DNA of 64,000 nt from Meandrina meandrites (taxonomy: Eukaryota > Cnidaria > Anthozoa > Scleractinia > Meandrinidae): positions 4,805,201-4,869,200 of the forward strand of contig OY855905.1 in the NCBI GenBank assembly GCA_963693305.1, given 5' to 3'. Both the position numbers and the translations under genes were made by a program. How positions within the stretch are numbered: the stretch's first letter is position 1; each line of letters starts with the position of its first letter. Positions 20,341 to 27,862 of this stretch are shown piece after piece. Under the pieces are notes generated by a model that worked only from the letters and a program-made list of their open reading frames with translations, made no database searches and was not told the origin of the DNA.

Positions 20341-20727
20341 ATGTCATTCGGAGTATATGAAGAGAAGTGTAGAAAGATATTTCAAGAGTTATTCAAAAAA
20401 GAGTTTAAAAAGGTTAGACCCGATTGGTTGAAGAATCTTTGGACTTACCAGAACCTCGAGTTGGACGGTTATAACCCTGACGTGTTAACTCCTAAAGGTA
20501 AAGGTTTGGCATTCGAGTATGACGGTGCGCAGCACTCAAGGTTCACTCCCCTATTTCACTCATGTGCGGAAGATTTCGAGTACCAAGTTATGAAAGACTC
20601 TTTGAAGGATGAGATGTGCAGAGATGAAGGGGTTCTCTTAATAAGAATACCTCACTACATTCCTTATTGGGAACTAAAGCCTTTCATTATCGGAAGATTG
20701 GTAATAGAGGGTGTTAAGCTTAACTAA
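20341..20727 (+). CDS. Vsr-like (PD-(D/E)XK fold) endonuclease
   Basis: 128 residues. The layout matches small Vsr-type nucleases found in viruses and phages: a basic helical N-terminus, LELDGYNPD (39-47), AFEYDGAQH (57-65), then Lys/Asp-rich helix KDSLKDEMC (85-93) and a strand LLIRIPHY (99-106). The likely metal-binding residues are D42 or D47, E59 and D61, with Q64/H65 and K85 or K89 nearby. It could resolve branched DNA or cut replication intermediates; Polintons are not generally credited with such a gene. Confident about the fold family, unsure of the substrate. Confidence 0.7.
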   Translation: MSFGVYEEKCRKIFQELFKKEFKKVRPDWLKNLWTYQNLELDGYNPDVLTPKGKGLAFEYDGAQHSRFTPLFHSCAEDFEYQVMKDSLKDEMCRDEGVLLIRIPHYIPYWELKPFIIGRLVIEGVKLN

Positions 20728-20783
20728 TAAAGGTTAATCAGTATGTAGAAAAATGATTTAAAGAATTCGCATCACTTATTAAA

Positions 20784-21137
20784 ATGTCTAATGTTAACGC
20801 ATGTTACGTAGTTCGCAAAGTTAAAAACTCTGAGAAAGAGAAGGTACTCGCTAACGCTCCCAGCATTGTGCGTTACGTTGATTACAGAGTGAACATTTCT
20901 GAAGAACAGAGAGAGAGATTCTATTCAGCCATTGATAACAGCGAAGCCGTAACCATAAGATTTCGACACGAGGATCTCGGGAGAGGTGATGATCTCATCG
21001 CTTTCACTATGCAACAGTTTAAAAGAATCGCAAGCGCTTTCGACAAAGGAAGGGGAGTCACCATAAAGATGAGTAAGGATCAGGTTCAGAGACACGAAAT
21101 CGTTGATGAGGATGATTATTTCTATTCACCGTTGTAA
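20784..21137 (+). CDS. Polinton protein of unknown function, 117 residues
   Basis: Not recognised. A beta-alpha pattern is visible: VDYRVNISEEQRERFYSAI, VTIRFRHEDLG, DLIAFTMQQFKRIASAF, then a basic strand VTIKMSKDQVQ and an acidic end (DEDDYFYSPL). No membrane segment, no signal peptide. A TTTAAAG box (20757-20763) lies 27 bases before the ATG. The small soluble form would fit a structural or DNA-associated accessory protein. Confidence 0.78.
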   Translation: MSNVNACYVVRKVKNSEKEKVLANAPSIVRYVDYRVNISEEQRERFYSAIDNSEAVTIRFRHEDLGRGDDLIAFTMQQFKRIASAFDKGRGVTIKMSKDQVQRHEIVDEDDYFYSPL

Positions 21138-21202
21138 ATAAACAGCATTGTGTAAACTTGACTCTAAACAGGTTTAAAGACATCTTCTAACATTACTAAA
21201 AC

Positions 21203-21589
21203 ATGTCAGAAGATGTTGAACAGATCACTAAGACCCCAGTTGAGAGTAATGTCAAAACAAAAGAGAAAGATCCCAAGAAGGTCGCCGCAGGAAAGAAACT
21301 CGCCGAGTATAATAAACGGGCGAAAGAGGCGTTGAAAGAGAAGAAGAGACTTGAGGCTGAGAAGGCGACTGAACCTGAGGAGAGAGAGACAGGAGAGTCA
21401 CAGAATAGTAAGACTTTCACAGCAGAGGGATGGATTCCTGAGATCTCTTTCACAACCGCGATCTCTCTTGTCGGTATAGGTTTGACCGCGATCAATATGT
21501 TTATGAGTTACAGAAAAGACGATCCTCCCCCTGCGATAGAAAGACCACAACAATCAAAGATTCCCGTACCGAAGATGGGGATGCTATGA
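21203..21589 (+). CDS. Small Polinton membrane protein with basic N-terminal region, 128 residues
   Basis: Not assigned to a family. Residues about 23-52 form a Lys-rich amphipathic helix (DPKKVAAGKKLAEYNKRAKEAL) that resembles a nuclear-localisation or DNA-contact segment. One hydrophobic segment follows (ISFTTAISLVGIGLTAINMFM, about 78-98). The tail is proline-rich (DDPPPAIERP). TTTAAAGA at 21173 is 30 bases before the ATG. It may link capsid and a membrane or the packaged DNA, by inference only. Confidence 0.75.
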   Translation: MSEDVEQITKTPVESNVKTKEKDPKKVAAGKKLAEYNKRAKEALKEKKRLEAEKATEPEERETGESQNSKTFTAEGWIPEISFTTAISLVGIGLTAINMFMSYRKDDPPPAIERPQQSKIPVPKMGML

Positions 21590-21620
21590 ACTTCGTTAAG
21601 AGCCACCTCATACGTCGTTC

Positions 21621-21636
21621 TTTAAAGATTTAAAGA
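21621..21636 (+). promoter_or_regulatory. Double TTTAAAGA box before the fibre-like gene
   Basis: TTTAAAGA occurs twice in tandem (21621-21628 and 21629-21636); the second is 26 bases before the ATG at 21655. It is the only gene of the element with a doubled box. Confidence 0.6.
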
Positions 21637-21654
21637 TCTTCTCTCTTAAGATAA

Positions 21655-23322
21655 ATGTCGAAAGAGAAGATCTTCAAGACTATATATGACGCCTCCGTTC
21701 TTATAGGTATCTCCTCAGGGTTCGGTTACTTTGTCAATATGAACGACCCCTCAACAAGCATTACAGACTACCTTAAATGGGTTATAATCCTCTCCGGAAG
21801 TATTTACTTGAAAGATTATATGCAGAGAGAAGAGATACTTAAGAGGATCGATTCCCTTAACTCGAAGAAGGATGATAACCTTAACTTAAAAAAAGACAAT
21901 AAAAAGAATCTTGATCTTAAATCAAAGAGAATCGTAAACCTCGCCAATCCCGTCGGTGACAAAGACGCAGTCAATAAGAGTTACGCGGACGGGAAGGTAA
22001 AAACTACTCTCAACAGCCTCGTGAATAAAGCGGGAGATAAGATGACAGGCGATCTCGACATGAGCGGAAACGAGATAAAGAATCTTAAAGAGGCATCCTC
22101 ATCGGATGCAACATTCGCTGCGAACGTTAATTACGTTAACAAAACTATCAACGAACGTAACGCCATTCTACAGGCACGGTGGCAAGATTACGTCTCTGGG
22201 AGACTTGATTACACCGTCGACAGAGAGATGGAAAACGATTTCAAATACGTTTTAGAGGGAAATAAAGGTGACGAATTCATTGATGAACAGAGCATTAAAG
22301 GAATGGGAGTGATCACAAGTAAAGATTTTCACCCCTTCAACAAAAGGACGGCTCATTTCAATCTCAAATTTAAAAAAGATTTTTTCAAAAGCAGCTTCGC
22401 TGTTAACCTCAGTTATGCAACCGAACAACCGAGATACACTGTTGTGTGTGAAATGTTCTGGGATGATAGTGTAACCAATTTAATAGAGTCAGCCACGCTG
22501 AAAGCCTCTTTAAACTCTTTTGAGGTCATATATGCACAGCAATCGAACGTTTTTGAGAACCACGTGAGAACTTTGGTAAGAACCCAAAGGATTTTCAGTT
22601 GGAATCCTGATAAATTAATCTTTGATATAGTGATAAAGTACAGATCGGGGGTCGCTTATCCCCAAAAATTACCAGTCTACATCGTGTTTTACGGAAGTAA
22701 AGGATTCTTTAACAACGTTCCCACATCTGTTTGGAACTCTTGGAGAGTGTTTGACCAAGGAAACGTTTCGATGCAGAAGAATTTAATACTCTATCAAGAC
22801 CCTACTGTCGATAAAGGAGCGGCAACAAAAAAATACGTCGACGATAGCATTAAGTTGCAGATGAGAAAAAAAATCTTTTATAAAGGTTATCTTAAACACG
22901 ACAATGATAGCTTCATCAGATTCTTTGCAAACGGAACGAGTGATCATACAAAGTACGTTAGACAGAGTGATCCCTCCGATTTCATCGTGAATGAGGAGGA
23001 CTATGAGAAAATACTGATCAAGAATCCGGGAGTCTACTCGATATCTCTGATAGACGGATTGAAGACCCTCGATGAGGAAGACGATAACGGAACTGTTCAG
23101 TTCATACTGAATCCCGCACCCTTTCTGAGTCTGAGCGATAATATTAACATCACGGTACCCAACACAGGCAAGGGTTGGAAAACGTATAATTTCATCTCCG
23201 TTTTAGATATTTACAAAGACACAAAACTGTCTATACAGACCTCAGATGCCAGAACCATATTTGACGGTTTGGGAGAGGGGTATAAAAAGTTCGGTATGAT
23301 TCTTATAAATAAGATCGATTAA
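21655..23322 (+). CDS. Membrane-anchored fibre-like protein
   Basis: 555 residues. The N-terminus (about 1-57) has two hydrophobic stretches (ASVLIGISSGFGYFV and LKWVIILSGSIYL) and is paralogous to the 71-residue protein encoded at 23599. A Lys/Asn/Asp-rich linker follows. Then come repeats typical of phage tail fibres: RIVNLANPVGDKDAVNKSY (92-110), GDKMTGDLDMSGNEI (127-141) and LYQDPTVDKGAATKKYVDD (about 377-395). The middle and C-terminal parts are beta-rich and could form a trimeric receptor-binding head. It is probably a surface spike, by analogy with phage and adenovirus fibres; no homology to adenovirus fibre is claimed. Confidence 0.75.
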   Translation: MSKEKIFKTIYDASVLIGISSGFGYFVNMNDPSTSITDYLKWVIILSGSIYLKDYMQREEILKRIDSLNSKKDDNLNLKKDNKKNLDLKSKRIVNLANPVGDKDAVNKSYADGKVKTTLNSLVNKAGDKMTGDLDMSGNEIKNLKEASSSDATFAANVNYVNKTINERNAILQARWQDYVSGRLDYTVDREMENDFKYVLEGNKGDEFIDEQSIKGMGVITSKDFHPFNKRTAHFNLKFKKDFFKSSFAVNLSYATEQPRYTVVCEMFWDDSVTNLIESATLKASLNSFEVIYAQQSNVFENHVRTLVRTQRIFSWNPDKLIFDIVIKYRSGVAYPQKLPVYIVFYGSKGFFNNVPTSVWNSWRVFDQGNVSMQKNLILYQDPTVDKGAATKKYVDDSIKLQMRKKIFYKGYLKHDNDSFIRFFANGTSDHTKYVRQSDPSDFIVNEEDYEKILIKNPGVYSISLIDGLKTLDEEDDNGTVQFILNPAPFLSLSDNINITVPNTGKGWKTYNFISVLDIYKDTKLSIQTSDARTIFDGLGEGYKKFGMILINKID

Positions 23323-23343
23323 AGATTTACTCCACTCTGTAAA

Positions 23344-23529
23344 ATGTGGGGTAAGGTTTTAATAATGACAATCATTGCCTTCGCTATCTATCTTACGTTT
23401 CGTTCACCGAAAGAACACTGCGTCTGCGGAGTTAAGATACCTGAGGGAGGAGGAGTGTGTGATTGCGGAGAGTATAATCACCGAATGTTTATAAGGAGAG
23501 AACGGGAGTTGAAAAGAATCGAAGAGTAG
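23344..23529 (+). CDS. Small single-pass protein with Cys-rich motif, 61 residues
   Basis: One N-terminal hydrophobic segment (VLIMTIIAFAIYLTF, 5-19), then HCVCGVKIPEGGGVCDCGEY, with paired CxC motifs that could bind a metal or form disulfides, and a basic-acidic helical end. ATTAAAGA (23318-23325) is about 25 bases before the ATG. It is short but in register with the packed gene block and has its own promoter box, so I believe it is real. Function unknown. Confidence 0.65.
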   Translation: MWGKVLIMTIIAFAIYLTFRSPKEHCVCGVKIPEGGGVCDCGEYNHRMFIRRERELKRIEE

Positions 23530-23598
23530 AAAAAGAAGGGGAATGATTACGACACATTCTTGTGAGAATTATTTAAAGATAATCTCTGAAGAGTAAAA

Positions 23599-23814
23599 AT
23601 GTCAGAGAATAGACTTGTGAAGACCGTCACTGATGCATCCGTTCTGATCGGCCTCTCGGCGGGAGTCGGATACATTGCGAAGAAGGCTATGAAAGAATCA
23701 TTCATAAACGACCCATCATCCAGCATTGTTAACTACGGTAAATGGGTCGCTGTTCTTTCCGGAAGTATGTACTTGAAAGAGTATTTGGAGAAACAGAAGA
23801 TTCTTCCATCTTAA
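23599..23814 (+). CDS. Stand-alone paralogue of the fibre membrane module, 71 residues
   Basis: Aligns with the first ~57 residues of the fibre-like protein: TDASVLIGLSAGVGY against YDASVLIGISSGFGY, and NDPSSSIVNYGKWV with LSGSMYLKEYL against NDPSTSITDYLKWV with LSGSIYLKDYM. It ends just where the fibre shaft would begin. TTTAAAGA (23572-23579) is 27 bases before the ATG. It could compete with or assemble alongside the fibre base in the same membrane or vertex. Duplication within the element is the simplest origin. Confidence 0.8.
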   Translation: MSENRLVKTVTDASVLIGLSAGVGYIAKKAMKESFINDPSSSIVNYGKWVAVLSGSMYLKEYLEKQKILPS

Positions 23815-23852
23815 AGGTTTCACCATGTAAAGAGTATTAATAAATAAATAGG

Positions 23853-23890
23853 ATAAAGGTTTCACCAATAATATTAACCTTCGGTATGGC
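23853..23890 (+). promoter_or_regulatory. Upstream box plus shared leader of the 136-residue gene
   Basis: ATAAAGG (23853-23859) is followed by ATTAACCTTCGGTATGGC (23873-23890), identical to the leader of the 166-residue gene. It includes the ATG at 23886. The shared part ends shortly after the start codon, while the proteins differ. Confidence 0.6.
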
Positions 23891-24296
23891 AACGATTGCG
23901 TTAATGATAGGAGGAGCAGTTTTAAACGCGACAGCGTTTGTCGGTGGATCTTATTTGGCAAAGTATCTTAGCGGAACGGATACGGACACGGAGAGAATTC
24001 GACACGATAAAGCCTTGGAAAAGTACCAAAGAGATTACGCAGCTTACCAAGAGAAGAGACAGAGACTGTTAGATTGGTATAATCAGCAAGAGAGAGAAGA
24101 GCATCAGGCTAATTTAAATCTCTCGAACACTGATGAGGCTTTTAAACTCTACTCTCAGACACACCCTGATTACTCTCTTCAAGAACCTCAACTCACTGAT
24201 TACTACCGACCGAGTGATGATCAGAGAGTGGGTGAGATGGTCTACGTCGGAGGAGGGATGTTGGCTTTGGGTTACGTTGCGAGTAGATTATTTTAA
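23886..24296 (+). CDS. Conserved Polinton two-membrane-segment protein, 136 residues
   Basis: Starts with a hydrophobic segment (MATIALMIGGAVLNATAFVGGSYL) and ends with another (GEMVYVGGGMLALGYVASRLF). Between them is a long charged helix (IRHDKALEKYQRDYAAYQEKRQ, then LDWYNQQEREEHQANLN). I recall similar proteins, with the same R-H-D-x-A-L-E-x-[YF]-Q core, from other cnidarian Polintons. Function unknown; a virion membrane or assembly protein is plausible. Confidence 0.8.
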   Translation: MATIALMIGGAVLNATAFVGGSYLAKYLSGTDTDTERIRHDKALEKYQRDYAAYQEKRQRLLDWYNQQEREEHQANLNLSNTDEAFKLYSQTHPDYSLQEPQLTDYYRPSDDQRVGEMVYVGGGMLALGYVASRLF

Positions 24297-24297
24297 G

Positions 24298-24330
24298 TTT
24301 AAAGATTCTTTACTTGATAAGTAAAGAATC
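24298..24330 (+). promoter_or_regulatory. TTTAAAGA box and 10-bp hairpin abutting the start codon
   Basis: TTTAAAGA (24298-24305) is followed by GATTCTTTAC (24304-24313), a 7-base loop (TTGATAA) and GTAAAGAATC (24321-24330). The ATG is at 24331. The box overlaps the left arm. Confidence 0.75.
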
Positions 24331-25245
24331 ATGGATGTTGACCCGACAGAGATACCCGATAGAGAGAATCCTTTTGAACCTACTGACCCCGGTGATGACG
24401 ACGATGAGGGAGAATCGATACCTATGACCTCCACATCGAGAAGAGATAGAGGTTTCCATAATCCCAATTATGAAGAGACCTCTTTTATCGATGAGAACAC
24501 ACCACTTATAAGGAGAGAGGAGAGAAGAGATGACGCTTGGGAAAGGATCCGAGAGAAGTATCCTAAAGTCAATCCTGCCAACTCCTCTTTCACATCTGAC
24601 ATAGATGAGTATGATCGAGTGGTCGTAAGAATGAAAAGAAAGGGAGGTAAGAGTTACCCTCTTTTTAAACCGGATGGTGAACTTAATGAAAAATTACCGA
24701 AGACCATAAAAGAGAGTCTCGGTCCATCTGCAGAGAAAGTCATCGAGGGTAACGAGAATGAGATAACGAGAAGAAGAGAGAAAGTAAAAGATCTCGAGTC
24801 TTCTCGTAAAGATGCAAGAGAGAATGAGAGAGAGAACATCGATCGTAACATCGATCAGCAGAGAGAGGAGATAGAGAATCTCGAGAGGGAGATTGAAGTG
24901 ATAGAGGAGAGAATGTCAATCAGAGATAGAGTGAAGGCCATCTTTAAAAAGTACGGTTTCACGGTGTTCGCTGTTCTCTCCGCCGTCGGTGCAGTGATCG
25001 GTGTGATCGTATCTAATCTGAAGAGCGGTCTGTCAAAACTCGGTAAAGTAGTAGGTAAGGGTTTTAAAGCTATAGGAAAGAAGTTGGGAGAGATACTTCC
25101 AGGAATGATCGGTGCGATCGCAAGTTTCATCTTTAAAACAGCGGGCGAGGCGATCGGTTTTCTCGCAAAGAATGCGTGGTTGTTGATAGTGGCTGTCGTT
25201 GTCTACTTCGTTGAACAGGTTAAAAATAAGAGTAAGAGAAAGTAA
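24331..25245 (+). CDS. Conserved Polinton membrane-active protein, 304 residues
   Basis: Three parts. The N-terminus is acidic and disordered (DPGDDDDEGES, ENTPLIRREER). The middle is a long coiled coil (about 140-195, rich in RRREKVKDL and REEIENLEREIEVIEER). The C-terminal third has hydrophobic segments (FTVFAVLSAVGAVIGVIVSNL; AWLLIVAVVVYFVEQV) flanking an amphipathic Gly/Lys stretch (KLGKVVGKGFKAIGKKLGEI). The last part is highly conserved in cnidarian Polinton proteins as I recall them. Membrane disruption or anchoring is a reasonable guess; no function is established. The stop codon directly abuts the next ATG (25243-25248). Confidence 0.8.
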   Translation: MDVDPTEIPDRENPFEPTDPGDDDDEGESIPMTSTSRRDRGFHNPNYEETSFIDENTPLIRREERRDDAWERIREKYPKVNPANSSFTSDIDEYDRVVVRMKRKGGKSYPLFKPDGELNEKLPKTIKESLGPSAEKVIEGNENEITRRREKVKDLESSRKDARENERENIDRNIDQQREEIENLEREIEVIEERMSIRDRVKAIFKKYGFTVFAVLSAVGAVIGVIVSNLKSGLSKLGKVVGKGFKAIGKKLGEILPGMIGAIASFIFKTAGEAIGFLAKNAWLLIVAVVVYFVEQVKNKSKRK

Positions 25246-25842
25246 ATGGAGAGTTACAGAGAGATATACCCTCAGTTGCCGACTGAATACACCGGTGAAA
25301 ACTTCAGATTAAAACAGTGTGCAGATTGGTTATCCCTTCTCGAGAAAGATCTTCATGATTGTGAAAAAATATACAGAAAGTATAAACGTGCAAGGAGTGC
25401 ATTATTAAATCTGTCCACAGGTAGTGGAACTCTGTCTGTCGCTCTATGCGGTGGAGGATTGGGTACGGGACTTACCGGGGTCGGGCTTCCCGTATCGATC
25501 GCATTAGGCGTGGTCGGGGGTGTCTGTGCCTTAACGAGCGTAGCGACAGCGAGTCTTGCAAAAGCTATATCTAATAAGGTGAGTAAGCATGAGAAGACCG
25601 TCTCTGTCTGCCAAGCGAAGATAAACACGATAAAGGACGTCGTCTCCAAGGCGTTGACAGATAATAAGATAAGTCATGAAGAGTTTGTTCTGATAAAATC
25701 CGAGTATGAGAAGTATTATGAGATGAAGAGATCGATAAGAGAAAAAAACAAAACACCACCCCCTATGCCTCAGGTGGATGTAAAAAAGATGGAGGAAGAG
25801 ATTCGTGCAGAGATATTAAAAAAACTCTCCCAGTCAGAGTGA
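25246..25842 (+). CDS. Polinton membrane protein of unknown function, 198 residues
   Basis: Not recognised. An N-terminal helical region (DWLSLLEKDLHDCEKIYRKYKRARS) precedes a Gly/Ala/Val-rich hydrophobic domain (about 58-107; GTGLTGVGLPVSIALGVVGG). A second helix follows (KHEKTVSVCQAKINTIKDVV), then a Pro-rich spacer (TPPPMP) and a terminal helix. Its ATG directly follows the previous stop, yet GTTAAAAA (25219-25226) lies ~26 bases upstream inside the preceding coding region, so it may have its own promoter. Confidence 0.78.
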   Translation: MESYREIYPQLPTEYTGENFRLKQCADWLSLLEKDLHDCEKIYRKYKRARSALLNLSTGSGTLSVALCGGGLGTGLTGVGLPVSIALGVVGGVCALTSVATASLAKAISNKVSKHEKTVSVCQAKINTIKDVVSKALTDNKISHEEFVLIKSEYEKYYEMKRSIREKNKTPPPMPQVDVKKMEEEIRAEILKKLSQSE

Positions 25843-25911
25843 GCTGTAACTGTATGATAGTGCTATCGAGAGATGAGTCAGTCAGAGATCCTCCCTATAA
25901 TCCTTACTTCG

Positions 25912-25919
25912 TTTAAAAA
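25912..25919 (+). promoter_or_regulatory. TTTAAAAA box of the 539-residue gene
   Basis: TTTAAAAA, 28 bases before the ATG at 25940, followed by GATATGATCGATAAATAGAT. Same spacing as the other boxes. Confidence 0.55.
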
Positions 25920-25939
25920 GATATGATCGATAAATAGAT

Positions 25940-27559
25940 ATGAGTAATGAGGACAGTAAGAAAGATGATGATAAACCCGAACCTGAATCTCTGTGGAACA
26001 GATTTCTCGAACGGTATCCCCATGCCGTCCTGTCTAAATTCCGACGAGTATTTGAAAGATATGATAGAGAGAATAAAGAAGAGCATGTCAAATTCGTCGG
26101 AAGGGATGGTTCAGAGTATGAAGTCTTCTATAATAAAAGATTTGAGTACAGTCTGTACTTTCCCGACGAGATGAAGAAAGCGTTGGGTCTTCCCGTGGAT
26201 TTTCCGTTAGAGTTGACACTGAATCCTCATCCCTCATTACCGATTCCTGCGATCGATTTCGGTGAGAGTCGACCTCTGAAGAGCCTCGATTTGAGAGAGA
26301 AGTTAAGTAGACTCGATATCTTCGCTACGCCCACAGACTCTTTCTCCGTTCCCGTCAGAGACATCTTTACGAATACGGTGATTAAACACACCTCTTCAAA
26401 AGAGTCTCATGAGTGGTTGGCAGGACCGAATATGCGGTATTGGCCGCAGCAGCTTAACTTCGCTGTCTGGTGTGCAACGACAGGTTGCGGGGTGAGCCTG
26501 CGTTCATTATTAGAGGAGAAGATGGTAGGAATCGATGCGACTGACCATGAACTCAAACTTCCTCCGCAGATACGAGCTATTCTCTGGTTTCACGTCTACT
26601 TCACCATAAGGAGAATCCTGTTTCAGATGGGGGGAATACAGAGTTCGATCGCTTTACCCGGTGATCCTCCCTTTAATGAAAAGGGTAATGATTACGACAT
26701 TCCTTCTTATAAGAGAATCTGTAAAGAGTTTAATATTCCTACCGATAGTGACTTTCGCTGCCATAAAGGAGAGAATCACGGATTGGGATCTGTATACATT
26801 TGGGTCTCTTACGTAGGACCGTCTAAGGAAGGTCATGAATCTTCCTATCCTGGATTTTTTAAATTTAGCGATGAGGGAGGAGAGGGATCGAAAGGTAATC
26901 TTCTACAGTACATATTGAATGATATAGATAATGGTTATGAGTACTTTCTAACGAGGGTATCTAACGGATTGACAAACGCTGGTCAGGCGAGACTTAATCA
27001 ATCCATCGAAGCTTTAGTCTACTGCGTATTGGGTTCACAGGTGAACGTAAGAAGCGGAATTCTCGGAAACACCGGAAGTGCACAGGAGGTTCGACAAGAG
27101 TTTCTCGTGTTATTGGAGGATGCGATTAAACAGCCTGACATAAGTAAGAGTGTACAGAGATTTCAACTCGCTGTACAGGAGGCAAAGGTTAAGCTCGATC
27201 TTGCCGTCTCTCCCGGTACGTGGTTGATGCCGTCGAGAATGGTGATCAATACGGAGAGTACGATCGGTTATAACAATAGACTGAAACGTGTCGAACCGTC
27301 CATGAGATTGGGAGTGAATACAGATGTTAATTCAAAGACTGTGCCTGTTGGAGTAAGACATAACCTCGGAAAGAGTAAGGTACTGTTACCTCACACTTCG
27401 GTTGTGAAACAGAAGACTACGGTGGAGAGACCTAAGATTGAGGAGAAAGAGAGTGAGACTAAACCGCTGCCTGCTAAGCCTGACTCAACGAAACATGAGA
27501 TTAATCTTGCGGTGATTACGATTGTCGTCGGAGGATTAGCATGGTTTATGTTTCGATGA
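25940..27559 (+). CDS. Large conserved Polinton protein, 539 residues
   Basis: No assigned fold. The N-terminus is charged; a mixed domain follows with RYWPQQLNFAVWCATTGCG, then FHVYFTIRRILFQMGGIQSS and GENHGLGSVYIWVSYVGP. A long helical region (about 345-430; RLNQSIEALVYCVLG, LLEDAIKQPDISKSVQRFQ, AVSPGTWLMPSRMV) comes next. The C-terminus is a single hydrophobic anchor (LAVITIVVGGLAWFMF). As I recall, similar proteins are widespread in cnidarian genomes next to Polinton genes. By elimination it could be a minor capsid, vertex or membrane-entry structural protein, but nothing in the sequence settles this. Confidence 0.82.
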   Translation: MSNEDSKKDDDKPEPESLWNRFLERYPHAVLSKFRRVFERYDRENKEEHVKFVGRDGSEYEVFYNKRFEYSLYFPDEMKKALGLPVDFPLELTLNPHPSLPIPAIDFGESRPLKSLDLREKLSRLDIFATPTDSFSVPVRDIFTNTVIKHTSSKESHEWLAGPNMRYWPQQLNFAVWCATTGCGVSLRSLLEEKMVGIDATDHELKLPPQIRAILWFHVYFTIRRILFQMGGIQSSIALPGDPPFNEKGNDYDIPSYKRICKEFNIPTDSDFRCHKGENHGLGSVYIWVSYVGPSKEGHESSYPGFFKFSDEGGEGSKGNLLQYILNDIDNGYEYFLTRVSNGLTNAGQARLNQSIEALVYCVLGSQVNVRSGILGNTGSAQEVRQEFLVLLEDAIKQPDISKSVQRFQLAVQEAKVKLDLAVSPGTWLMPSRMVINTESTIGYNNRLKRVEPSMRLGVNTDVNSKTVPVGVRHNLGKSKVLLPHTSVVKQKTTVERPKIEEKESETKPLPAKPDSTKHEINLAVITIVVGGLAWFMFR

Positions 27560-27862
27560 ATAATCACATACTTTGCATAGATTAAAGATCTAGTTTAAGA
27601 TCATGTGATGAGGTAATCATTTCACGTGGACACTGATTAACATACAATCACTGTTCACGTGTAAAACAAAAGATTGCATTCCTGAGTTCCCTAACAACCA
27701 GCGGGTCAGAGATAAATTTTAAAATTTTTTCCGAGGCTTCGATGTTGTCAGGGAAGAGAGGAATGTAATCTTTTGTTCTTCACGTGTTCATAACGTGTAT
27801 CACGTTATGAATACTAATGTTAACAGCCTTGTGAATATTTAATTAAAGCAAATGTCATAAAT
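27560..27862. promoter_or_regulatory. Hairpin-rich convergent intergenic region with CACGTG sites
   Basis: Between two convergent genes. A long imperfect inverted repeat has arms 27653-27698 and 27744-27789, with about 5-8 mismatches and a 45-base loop holding an AT-rich core. It is followed by a perfect 11-bp hairpin, TTCATAACGTG-TAT-CACGTTATGAA (27787-27811). CACGTG occurs three times (27623, 27656, 27781). It could be a two-way terminator, a replication or packaging signal, or the scar of a small insertion. Confidence 0.7.
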
